In this document: positions 1 to 5,197 of the stretch, one piece after another
How the letters are laid out: each line of letters begins with the position of its first letter
Numbering within the stretch: the stretch's first letter is position 1
From: Pseudomonadota bacterium
Lineage (GTDB): Bacteria; Pseudomonadota; Gammaproteobacteria; Pseudomonadales; Moraxellaceae
Assembly: GCA_023393635.1 (NCBI GenBank)
Contig: JAEWKT010000014.1
Coordinates: 1 to 5,197, forward strand
Length of the DNA stretch: 5,197 nucleotides
Direction of reading: 5' to 3'
Made by a program: the position numbers and the translations under genes
Notes under the pieces: generated by a model
Told to the model about the DNA's origin: nothing
Database searches by the model: none
The model's input: the letters and a program-made list of their open reading frames with translations, nothing else

Positions 1-2024
1 GTGTTGCACGCCAGGCCAATACTGTTGTGATTACTATGGGCGGCGTAACTGTACTGGTTGCTGTTGTTGCCCAACCGACTGCTAAAGCGGGTCAAGACTT
101 CTTCCCGTTAACCGTAAACTACCAAGAAAAGCAATATGCTGCAGGCCGTATCCCGGGTGGTTATGGTAAACGTGAAGGCCGTGCGTCTGAAGCTGAAACT
201 TTAATTTCACGTCTGATTGACCGTCCAATCCGTCCATTATTCCCAGAAGGTTATTACAATGAAATCCAGGTGACTGCGACTGTAATTTCTTCTGACAAAA
301 CTATGGAAGCTGACATCGCTGCGATGTTAGGTACTTCTGCGGCACTTGCGATTGCGGGTACACCATTCCGTGGTCCAATCGGTGGCGCACGTGTTGGTTT
401 GATCAACGGTGAATATGTTCTTAACCCGAACTATGAGCAAATGGCTCAGTCTGACCTTGACCTGGTGGTTGCAGGTACAGAATCTGCGGTATTGATGGTT
501 GAATCTGAAGCGAAAGAACTTTCAGAAGACCAGATGCTGGGCGCTGTATTGTTCGGTCATGACGAAATGCAAATCGCGATTCAAGCAATTAAAGAATTTG
601 CTGCTGCAGCTGGCGCGAAAGAATCAACTTGGGTTGCTCCAACTAAAAACGAAGATCTTCAGGCAAAACTGAAAGAAGCGTTTGAAGCGAAAATCTCTGA
701 AGCATATACCATTGCAATTAAGCAAGACCGTTATGCGGCACTTGATGCAATTCAAGCTGAAGCAGTTGCTCAATTCGTTCCTGAAAATGACGAAACTGGT
801 ATTGCAGATGACTTGAACGAATTGTTTGAAGATCTGAAATACCGCACAGTACGTGACAACTTCCTATCTGGTAAGCCACGTATCGACGGTCGTGACACAA
901 AAACAGTGCGTGCACTTGACGTACAAGTTGGCGTGTTAGACCGTGCACATGGTTCAGCATTGTTTACACGTGGTGAAACTCAGGCGTTGGTAACAACAAC
1001 TTTAGGTAACACACGTGATGCCTTGATGGTTGATACATTGTCAGGTACTAAAACTGACAACTTCATGCTTCACTACAACTTCCCTGCATACTCTGTAGGT
1101 GAAACTGGTCGTGAATCTGGTCCTAAACGTCGTGAAATCGGTCACGGTCGTCTGGCTCGTCGTGGTGTTCAAGCCGTGCTTCCAGCAGCTGACCGCTTCC
1201 CGTACGTGATCCGTATCGTATCTGACATCACTGAATCTAACGGTTCATCTTCAATGGCTTCTGTATGTGGTGCTTCTCTATCACTTATGGACGCAGGTGT
1301 TCCACTTAAAGCACCAGTTGCGGGTATCGCGATGGGTCTAGTAAAAGAAGGCGAACGTTTCGCAGTTCTTTCTGACATCTTGGGTGACGAAGACCACCTT
1401 GGCGACATGGACTTTAAAGTAGCAGGGTCTGCAAACGGTATTACTGCACTTCAAATGGACATCAAGATCGAAGGTATTACTGAAGAGATCATGGAGTCTG
1501 CATTGAACCAAGCGTATGCTGGTCGTATGCACATTCTTAATGAGATGAACCAAGTAATTTCACGCGCTCGTCCTGAAATTTCTATGCACGCTCCTACATT
1601 CCAAGTGATCAACATCAACCCTGACAAGATCCGTGATGTCATTGGTAAAGGCGGCGCGACTATTCGTGCAATCACTGAAGAAACTAAAGCTGCAATCGAT
1701 ATCGAAGATAACGGTACAGTTCGCGTATTTGGTGAAACCAAAGCGGCTGCTTCTGCTGCAGTTGCAAAAATTCAGGCGCTTACTGCTGAAATCGAACCAG
1801 GTACAATCTATACGGGTAAAGTAATTCGTATCGTTGAATTCGGTGCGTTCGTAAACATCCTTCCTGGTACTGATGGTTTACTTCACATCTCTCAAATTTC
1901 AAATGAACGTATTGCAAACGTTTCAGACGTATTGTCTGAAGGTCAAGAAATCAAAGTTCAGGTTGCTGACGTTGATAACCGTGGTCGTATCAAATTGACG
2001 ATGAAAGACATCGAACAAGCTTAA
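1..2024 (+). CDS. pnp: Polynucleotide phosphorylase (PNPase), 5' end outside window
   Basis: PNPase degrades RNA 3'-to-5' with phosphate, releasing nucleoside diphosphates; it is a cytoplasmic trimer active in mRNA turnover and, in many bacteria, part of the degradosome. The reading frame is open to the window edge (first full codon at 3), so 673 codons are present. By comparison with the family about 22-24 N-terminal residues are missing. Domains in order: RNase PH 1 (about 3-420), all-helical linker (to about 860), RNase PH 2 (about 880-1560), KH (about 1605-1780, with the GKGG loop at 1644-1655) and S1 (about 1800-2012). The phosphate-binding NGSSS motif lies at 1239-1253. Residues equivalent to E. 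coli catalytic Asp486, Asp492 and Lys494 are at 1392-1394, 1410-1412 and 1416-1418. The protein stops right after the S1 domain, without the short tail of the E. coli enzyme. The first RNA-binding loop reads YGKR (162-173) where E. coli has FFRR. The frame is intact. rpsO usually lies upstream but cannot be seen here. Confidence 0.98.
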   Translation, partial: VARQANTVVITMGGVTVLVAVVAQPTAKAGQDFFPLTVNYQEKQYAAGRIPGGYGKREGRASEAETLISRLIDRPIRPLFPEGYYNEIQVTATVISSDKTMEADIAAMLGTSAALAIAGTPFRGPIGGARVGLINGEYVLNPNYEQMAQSDLDLVVAGTESAVLMVESEAKELSEDQMLGAVLFGHDEMQIAIQAIKEFAAAAGAKESTWVAPTKNEDLQAKLKEAFEAKISEAYTIAIKQDRYAALDAIQAEAVAQFVPENDETGIADDLNELFEDLKYRTVRDNFLSGKPRIDGRDTKTVRALDVQVGVLDRAHGSALFTRGETQALVTTTLGNTRDALMVDTLSGTKTDNFMLHYNFPAYSVGETGRESGPKRREIGHGRLARRGVQAVLPAADRFPYVIRIVSDITESNGSSSMASVCGASLSLMDAGVPLKAPVAGIAMGLVKEGERFAVLSDILGDEDHLGDMDFKVAGSANGITALQMDIKIEGITEEIMESALNQAYAGRMHILNEMNQVISRARPEISMHAPTFQVININPDKIRDVIGKGGATIRAITEETKAAIDIEDNGTVRVFGETKAAASAAVAKIQALTAEIEPGTIYTGKVIRIVEFGAFVNILPGTDGLLHISQISNERIANVSDVLSEGQEIKVQVADVDNRGRIKLTMKDIEQA

Positions 2025-2033
2025 TGGTTTGAG

Positions 2034-2061
2034 TATTCACATGGCTGAGTCCATGTGAATA
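2034..2061 (+). repeat. Perfect 11-bp inverted repeat just after pnp
   Basis: TATTCACATGG (2034-2044) and its exact complement CCATGTGAATA (2051-2061) flank a 6-nt loop. The hairpin starts 9 nt after the pnp stop codon. No U-run follows it, so it is not a classical intrinsic terminator by itself. It may stabilise the mRNA 3' end against exonucleases, act as a ribonuclease processing site, or support the terminator that follows. The structure is seen directly; the role is inferred. Confidence 0.75.
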
Positions 2062-2074
2062 GCTGTTTATAAAG

Positions 2075-2126
2075 AAAGCCCTGTGCTTTGCTAAAGTTTT
2101 GACTTTGGCTTGCTCAGGGCTTTTTT
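2075..2126 (+). terminator. Rho-independent terminator of pnp
   Basis: AAAGCCCTG (2075-2083) pairs with CAGGGCTTT (2115-2123) in a 9-bp outer stem, and the T-run continues to 2126. The 31-nt interior is itself largely paired: GCTAAAG (2090-2096) with CTTTGGC (2103-2109, one G-U pair), closing on TTTTGA. This gives one long imperfect hairpin ending in a U-tract. It separates pnp from the downstream corA-type gene. Confidence 0.88.
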
Positions 2127-2176
2127 ATGGGCAGAGAGAAAATTGATTTAAAATTTGCAAATCCAGTTGTATGTTA

Positions 2177-2205
2177 TTGCTTAACGCTTGCGCGCAGCTC
2201 ATAAT
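2177..2205 (+). promoter_or_regulatory. Candidate sigma-70 promoter of the corA-type gene
   Basis: A -35 TTGCTT (2177-2182, 3 of 6 consensus bases) is followed after exactly 17 bases by a -10 CATAAT (2200-2205, 5 of 6). An AT-rich stretch (about 2137-2162) lies upstream and could help as an UP element. Transcription would begin near 2212, giving a leader of about 70 nt before the start codon at 2285. This is the best match I saw in the interval; it is a consensus match only. Confidence 0.45.
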
Positions 2206-2231
2206 TTTATGCCAGATCGCGGGGTTGAATT

Positions 2232-2245
2232 ATTGAAATTTCAAT
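2232..2245. repeat. 14-bp perfect palindrome in the corA-type gene leader
   Basis: ATTGAAATTTCAAT is its own reverse complement. Outside it, GTTG (2224-2227) and CAAC (2251-2254) extend the dyad imperfectly. It falls between the predicted transcription start and the start codon, a position where a repressor could bind. An AT-rich palindrome this short can also arise by chance. No known regulator motif is recognised. Confidence 0.4.
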
Positions 2246-2284
2246 CAATCCAACAATAAGAATGTACACCAGAGAATTGTTTAT

Positions 2285-3520
2285 ATGCAGGTTTATTATT
2301 TCTACCAACACCCCACTGAACAGCATATTTTTGTACAAAAAGACCAAAATACTGAAGCTGAACCAGTCTTTCTATGGATAGATTGCACCCGGGAAGATGT
2401 AGTGAACCGTGCAGATGAGTGGCAAAAAGAAATCTATCAATATACTCAGCTGATACTAAACGAGTTTCATGTGAGAGATGTTTTAAATTTAGAGCATCCT
2501 TGTACCTTCGATAGCATGGAAGACTATGACCTGCTGATTTTTCGTAAACTGATTACACCGGATGATGATATTAAGACAGGGGCACAAGCGCTGGAACAGC
2601 ATGAAAAAATGTTTGGTTTAGCCACCACGCCAGTGGGCTTTATCATGACGCCTCAGGTGCTGATTACAGTGCGTGAACAGGGCAACAGGGCAGTTGAAAA
2701 TTATATTTCACGGATTGAAATGAATTTTTCCCGTCCTGTTCAAGATCAAAACAAATCACGTAAAGTTTCTACTACCCCTTTAGACCTGGCTTTACGATTA
2801 TTAAATAGCATTGTAGATGGCTATTTAGATTTACGTGTCCCCCTGACCCGACGTGTAGAGTTCTGGCAGCAAGAATTACTGCAAGGCCATCGCAGATTTA
2901 GCAAATGGAATCAGCTATTACAGGAAAGCATGTCTTTTCAACAAGTAGAGAATCTCTGTGAAGAACAAATTGATGCCTTACAAGAATTGCGCGATGAAAT
3001 TGTAGATAATTACCCACATTTAAAAGGCAAGAAAAAGTCTGAACGGCAAGATATTATGCTGGTGCGGATGGATGATTTGGTCAGTCATGTAGAACGAATT
3101 CAAAAACATACAGCTCGACTGCGTGCATCCATTCAGGCCGCAATGGACTTGCATTTTTCAGCCATTGCCAATCAAACCAATGAAAATATGCGGATTCTGG
3201 CCATTATTACCGCAATATTTGCCCCTTTAACTTTATTGACCGGGGTGTATGGAATGAACTTTGAGTTTATTCCAGGATTAAAATCTCCAACCGGGTTTTG
3301 GAGCATGCTGATTGTAATGCTGATTACCACGGTACTTTTGGTTTATTATTTTTATCGCCGGCATCTGGTGGGGAGAGGGGAAAAGAGCGTGATTGATTTG
3401 TTGGCACAACAGCATCAAGATCAACACGTGAACCTGTTCTGGTTTTTAAACTATGAGCCGATTAAGCAATCGGTCAAAGAAACCATGAAAGAAGTTGAAA
3501 AACTGACCAAGTTAAAATAA
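2285..3520 (+). CDS. corA: CorA-family divalent-cation (probably Mg2+) channel
   Basis: CorA proteins are inner-membrane homopentamers that let Mg2+ (and often Co2+ or Ni2+) into the cell. The 411-aa product has a large cytoplasmic N-terminal region (about 1-300), rich in charged helices from about 175 onward that fit the funnel and stalk. TM1 is at about 304-322, followed directly by the family signature YGMN (322-325, DNA 3248-3259). A short periplasmic loop and TM2 (about 338-357) follow. GMN forms the outer selectivity site in known structures. The loop reads FEFIPGL where E. coli and Thermotoga CorA have a Glu-Leu after the Pro. Some 54 residues follow TM2, whereas classical CorA ends shortly after it with a basic stretch. 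The ATG at 2285 has only a weak purine-rich site (AGAGA, 2271-2275). Family membership is clear, but the transported ion is inferred; ZntB-like zinc transport is less likely because of GMN. The gene sits between two terminators and is probably monocistronic. Confidence 0.9.
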   Translation: MQVYYFYQHPTEQHIFVQKDQNTEAEPVFLWIDCTREDVVNRADEWQKEIYQYTQLILNEFHVRDVLNLEHPCTFDSMEDYDLLIFRKLITPDDDIKTGAQALEQHEKMFGLATTPVGFIMTPQVLITVREQGNRAVENYISRIEMNFSRPVQDQNKSRKVSTTPLDLALRLLNSIVDGYLDLRVPLTRRVEFWQQELLQGHRRFSKWNQLLQESMSFQQVENLCEEQIDALQELRDEIVDNYPHLKGKKKSERQDIMLVRMDDLVSHVERIQKHTARLRASIQAAMDLHFSAIANQTNENMRILAIITAIFAPLTLLTGVYGMNFEFIPGLKSPTGFWSMLIVMLITTVLLVYYFYRRHLVGRGEKSVIDLLAQQHQDQHVNLFWFLNYEPIKQSVKETMKEVEKLTKLK

Positions 3521-3533
3521 AAGGTCAGTTTTT
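3498..3533. terminator. Bidirectional terminator between corA-type gene and ydcH
   Basis: AAAAACTGACC (3498-3508) and GGTCAGTTTTT (3523-3533) form an 11-bp perfect stem with a 14-nt loop. Each strand reads as a GC-containing stem followed by a U-run, so the element can terminate transcripts arriving from either side. The left arm lies inside the last codons of the corA-type gene, and its TAA stop (3518-3520) is in the loop. The genes converge here, which fits a shared terminator. ydcH ends at 3619, so its transcript would carry a 3' untranslated stretch of roughly 90-120 nt. Confidence 0.85.
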
Positions 3534-3618
3534 ATTCCTGCTCGCAATGTGTGATGCACAATCCTGCCAGTTGATTCAAACCCAAAATGGTCTTGGTTAT
3601 TTTTAGGCTGCTGGAAGA

Positions 3619-3840
3619 TTAGCTCACCTGAACACTCTGCGACAAAATTTTATAAATTTCATCTTTCATTTTGAGCTTCTTACGTTTTAATAAATCAATA
3701 TCATCATTAATTAAATTGACCGGATTGAGCTCAAGCTGAGTAATCTCCTTATCGAGTTCCTGATGGTTCTCAAATATTTTTGCGAAATGAGGATCATCAT
3801 GCCGTAGTTTATGGATCAATTCCTGATATTCAGGAAACAT
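3619..3840 (-). CDS. ydcH: YdcH family small protein (DUF465)
   Basis: The 73-residue product starts MFPEY and matches the shape of E. coli YdcH (about 74 aa). It has a conserved MFPEYxxLIxKL opening, a HFAKIFENHQELDKEI segment in the first helix, and a basic second helix (LLKRKKLKMKDEIYKIL). It is short, highly charged and predicted all-helical, probably a helical hairpin or coiled coil. It has no signal peptide or membrane segment. The molecular function of the family is not established as far as I know. The frame stays open to another ATG at 3876, adding 12 mostly basic or polar residues (MKTKECNKKVKR). I prefer 3840 because family members begin at MFPEY and because a candidate -10 box at 3885-3890 would place transcription start almost on the upstream ATG. 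The ribosome site before 3840 (GAAGAG) is weak and close, so the start remains uncertain. The gene lies downstream of cbpM on the same strand. Confidence 0.85.
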   Translation of the reverse strand: MFPEYQELIHKLRHDDPHFAKIFENHQELDKEITQLELNPVNLINDDIDLLKRKKLKMKDEIYKILSQSVQVS

Positions 3841-3884
3841 TCTCTTCACTTTTTTATTGCATTCTTTGGTTTTCATAAGCCTAG

Positions 3885-3914
3885 ATTATTCTCCAGCGTT
3901 GAATTTCAGAACAA
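3885..3914 (-). promoter_or_regulatory. Candidate promoter of ydcH
   Basis: Reading on the minus strand, TTGTTC (3914-3909, 3 of 6 bases of the -35 consensus) is followed after 18 bases by AATAAT (3890-3885, 5 of 6 of the -10 consensus). Transcription would start near 3878, leaving about 40 nt before the preferred start codon of ydcH. The gene may therefore be expressed apart from cbpAM, although no terminator is visible between cbpM and ydcH. This is a consensus match only. Confidence 0.35.
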
Positions 3915-3955
3915 AATAACCACCACGTACCTGTTATATAAACGGTACGCTGGAG
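3891..3955. repeat. Nested inverted repeats between cbpM and ydcH
   Basis: The outer arms CTCCAGCGT (3891-3899) and ACGCTGGAG (3947-3955) are exact 9-bp complements. Inside them, CGTACC (3926-3931) and GGTACG (3944-3949) pair, and GTT/AAC (3933-3935 with 3941-3943) extends that stem across one bulged base, leaving a 5-nt loop ATATA. The right outer arm and the inner arm share three bases (3947-3949), so the two helices either compete or stack on each other. The outer left arm abuts the candidate -10 box of ydcH and, read on the minus strand, contains GGAG. It could be an operator, an RNA structure in a cbpAM-ydcH read-through transcript, or a dispersed intergenic repeat. Confidence 0.65.
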
Positions 3956-3969
3956 GTAGAAAAGTAGCC

Positions 3970-4308
3970 TTAAGCATCTTTTACATTGAAGTGTTTCACC
4001 TGTTTACGTAATCGTTGCACTTCATCAATCAAGTCGAGCATCATTGCCACAGCAGAAAAACTGGCATCAAAGTCGCGTTGCAAACGGTAGGCTCGACGTG
4101 CACGCGAAACATCATCACCAAAAAATTGATGAATTCTTTCTTCTGGACGCGTGTCTAAAATATCGTATTCAAGTAGCTGTAAAACCCATTCCGGACTTTG
4201 TCCACACGCATCAGCAAAATGCTTTAAATCAAAACTGTAATGTTCATCAATGACATCTGTAGCATTAAATTCATCAGATATAATTTCACGATAATGAATA
4301 GTCGTCAT
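3970..4308 (-). CDS. cbpM: CbpM-type chaperone modulator
   Basis: CbpM binds the J-domain of CbpA and inhibits its co-chaperone and DNA-binding activities in E. coli. The 112-aa product has a variable N-terminus (1-24), a MerR-like helix-turn-helix region (about 25-75, with FDLKHFADACGQ, then WVLQLLEYDIL and a basic RARRAYRLQRD segment), and a C-terminal amphipathic helix (about 84-107: FSAVAMMLDLIDEVQRLRKQ). The last part aligns well by eye with the corresponding region of E. coli CbpM ([22 protein letters not shown]). The start at 4308 is chosen because AAGGAG lies 6 nt upstream. The frame runs open to an ATG at 4383, but those 25 codons lie inside cbpA and have no such site. Only 10 nt separate it from cbpA, whose stop overlaps the ribosome site, so translational coupling is likely. 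The family call is made by motif pattern and by the neighbouring cbpA. Confidence 0.9.
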   Translation of the reverse strand: MTTIHYREIISDEFNATDVIDEHYSFDLKHFADACGQSPEWVLQLLEYDILDTRPEERIHQFFGDDVSRARRAYRLQRDFDASFSAVAMMLDLIDEVQRLRKQVKHFNVKDA

Positions 4309-4314
4309 GATGTT

Positions 4315-4320
4315 CTCCTT
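4315..4320 (-). promoter_or_regulatory. Ribosome binding site of cbpM, overlapping the cbpA stop
   Basis: On the minus strand AAGGAG (4320-4315) lies 6 nt before the cbpM ATG (4308). The cbpA stop codon TAA occupies 4321-4319, so its last two bases are the first two of the Shine-Dalgarno sequence. A ribosome finishing cbpA would sit directly on the cbpM initiation region, which favours coupled production of the chaperone and its modulator. The site also fixes the cbpM start. Confidence 0.85.
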
Positions 4321-5197
4321 AAGCATTGCGAGGCTTAAATGTTGCAAAAGCTTCGGCAAAAGCCTGGTAAGCCTGCTGTTCATGTTCAGTTTGCGCAGTT
4401 GGATACACGATATTTAAAACCAGATAGAGATGACCTGGCACTTTGCTTGGAATCCCTTTGTCCTTGAGTCGTAACTGTTGACCGGTTTTGGCATTTTTAG
4501 GCACATTCACCTGAATTTTTTTACCTTCGGGTGTCGATATTTCAATGCCTTGACCTAGTGCTGCTTCCCAAGGTGCGATATCCACGTTGTAATAAATATC
4601 GGCACCTTCAACCCGGATCCGTGCAGTGTCCTTATAGTGAATTTCGATATACAGATCGCCATTTTGCCCACCCTGAATGCCAGTTTGACCTTGGCCACTG
4701 AGGCGAATATGCTGGCCCTCTTTCATGCCTTTGGGAATTTTCACCTGCAAGGTCTTGCGCTGAACCTCAGGCTCTCCATAGGCATTTAAGGTGGGTATCT
4801 GCAAGGTAATTTGTTGGGTGGCACCGTGATAAGCAATTTCAGGCTCAATTTCTAGACTGGCATGCTGATCTTCGCCTTTATAACTGCGCTGTTGCTGTCT
4901 TTGCTGATTTTGATATTGATAGTTGCCGCCACCAAAACCGGAACCAAAGCGTCCAAAAAGGTCTTCAAAACCACTAAAATTGGACTGCTGTTGATTAAAT
5001 CCCTGCCGGTAAAAGTGTGCGTTATCAAAACCCCCGGTTCCAGTCTGTGCTCCCGATTGATAAAAAGCTTCAGGATGATCAAGCTGAAAATCATATTCCG
5101 CTTTTTTCTCTTCGTTGCTTAGGGTGTCATAGGCAACATTAATGCTTTGCATCTTTTCTTCGGCATCGCTCTCTTTGCTGACATCAGGATGATATTT
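4319..5197 (-). CDS. cbpA: CbpA-type J-domain co-chaperone (class B DnaJ), 5' end outside window
   Basis: CbpA is a DnaJ homologue that stimulates DnaK ATPase, delivers substrates, and in E. coli also binds curved DNA in the nucleoid. The frame is open to the window edge, so 292 codons are present; about 30 N-terminal residues (J-domain helices I and II) are missing. The first visible residues are KYHPDV, with the essential HPD tripeptide at 5191-5183. J-domain helices III and IV follow (QSINVAYDTLSNEEKKAEYD). Next is a Gly/Phe-rich linker (about 5053-4925) with an EDLFGRF motif, and then a short Gln-rich stretch (about 4918-4889). Two beta-rich C-terminal domains follow, recognisable from KIPKGMKEGQHIRLSGQG, NGDLYIEI, APWEAALGQGIEI, VPKNAKTGQQLRLKDKGIP and GHLYLVL. 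There are no CXXCXGXG zinc repeats, which separates it from DnaJ itself. The expected full length is about 320 aa, near E. coli CbpA at 306. It heads the cbpA-cbpM pair; its promoter is right of the window. Confidence 0.95.
   Translation of the reverse strand, partial: KYHPDVSKESDAEEKMQSINVAYDTLSNEEKKAEYDFQLDHPEAFYQSGAQTGTGGFDNAHFYRQGFNQQQSNFSGFEDLFGRFGSGFGGGNYQYQNQQRQQQRSYKGEDQHASLEIEPEIAYHGATQQITLQIPTLNAYGEPEVQRKTLQVKIPKGMKEGQHIRLSGQGQTGIQGGQNGDLYIEIHYKDTARIRVEGADIYYNVDIAPWEAALGQGIEISTPEGKKIQVNVPKNAKTGQQLRLKDKGIPSKVPGHLYLVLNIVYPTAQTEHEQQAYQAFAEAFATFKPRNA

Noticed and set aside
27..29. GTG codon as a possible start of pnp
   Set aside because: It lies inside the conserved first RNase PH domain; the frame continues in the family pattern (VARQANTVV) to the window edge, so the true start is upstream.
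1169..1408. Minus-strand open frames antisense to pnp
   Set aside because: They are shadows of a strongly codon-biased gene with no recognisable protein and no start signals.
1633..1824. Open frame on the plus strand inside pnp
   Set aside because: It is an out-of-frame shadow of the KH region, low in complexity and without family resemblance.
3579..3606. Weak hairpin followed by a T-rich run after the corA-type gene
   Set aside because: Only six base pairs with a bulge; the strong terminator at 3498-3533 already explains termination on the plus strand.
3534..3618. Possible small RNA or gene in the spacer between corA and ydcH
   Set aside because: No open frame with a ribosome site, no promoter match worth naming, and only a trivial TGTG/CACA dyad near 3550.
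3841..3876. Longer ydcH start adding 12 basic or polar residues
   Set aside because: Family members start at MFPEY, and the candidate promoter would leave the upstream ATG almost leaderless. It is not excluded; GGAG at 3894-3891 is 14 nt before it, which is far.
3811..4011. Open frame on the plus strand spanning ydcH and the spacer
   Set aside because: It is antisense to ydcH and the spacer, has no ribosome site or recognisable family, and overlaps better-supported genes.
4309..4383. Longer cbpM start at an ATG within cbpA
   Set aside because: The extra 25 codons overlap the cbpA coding end, show no family resemblance, and the ATG at 4308 has a near-ideal ribosome site.
4862..5122. Hydrophobic open frame antisense to cbpA
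   Set aside because: The apparent membrane-like sequence is the complement of the Gln- and Gly/Phe-rich linker of cbpA and is a composition artefact.

Overview
The window looks like chromosomal core DNA from a gammaproteobacterium, most likely Acinetobacter or a close relative in the Moraxellaceae. This rests on the recognisable character of the polynucleotide phosphorylase protein, the moderately AT-rich DNA and the gene content. It is inference from remembered protein families, not from a database search. I see no mobile elements, CRISPR array, tRNA or rRNA genes.

Layout: (1) 1-2024, plus strand, is pnp (polynucleotide phosphorylase). It lacks only about its first two dozen codons, which lie left of the window. 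It is followed by a perfect 11-bp hairpin and then a U-tailed terminator. (2) 2285-3520, plus strand, is a CorA-type divalent-cation channel of 411 aa with its own probable promoter, a palindrome in the leader, and a C-terminal cytoplasmic tail longer than usual. (3) 3498-3533 is a hairpin with U-runs on both strands, so it can end both corA from the left and ydcH from the right. (4) 5197-3619, minus strand, carries three genes in the order cbpA, cbpM, ydcH. CbpA is a J-domain co-chaperone (N-terminus outside the window), CbpM is its dedicated modulator, and YdcH is a small DUF465-family protein.

How the genes work together: cbpA and cbpM are a known functional pair. CbpA is a class-B DnaJ homologue that works with DnaK, and CbpM binds its J-domain and inhibits it. 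Here the cbpA stop codon overlaps the cbpM Shine-Dalgarno sequence, so the two are probably translationally coupled. ydcH follows after a longer spacer with nested inverted repeats and a possible promoter of its own. pnp and corA read the same way but are separated by a strong terminator, so they are probably independent units.

No gene-free stretch exceeds 300 bases; the longest is 2025-2284. I did not find a convincing undescribed system. The most interesting items are the nested inverted repeats upstream of ydcH, the CorA tail and loop substitution, and the changed FFRR loop of PNPase.
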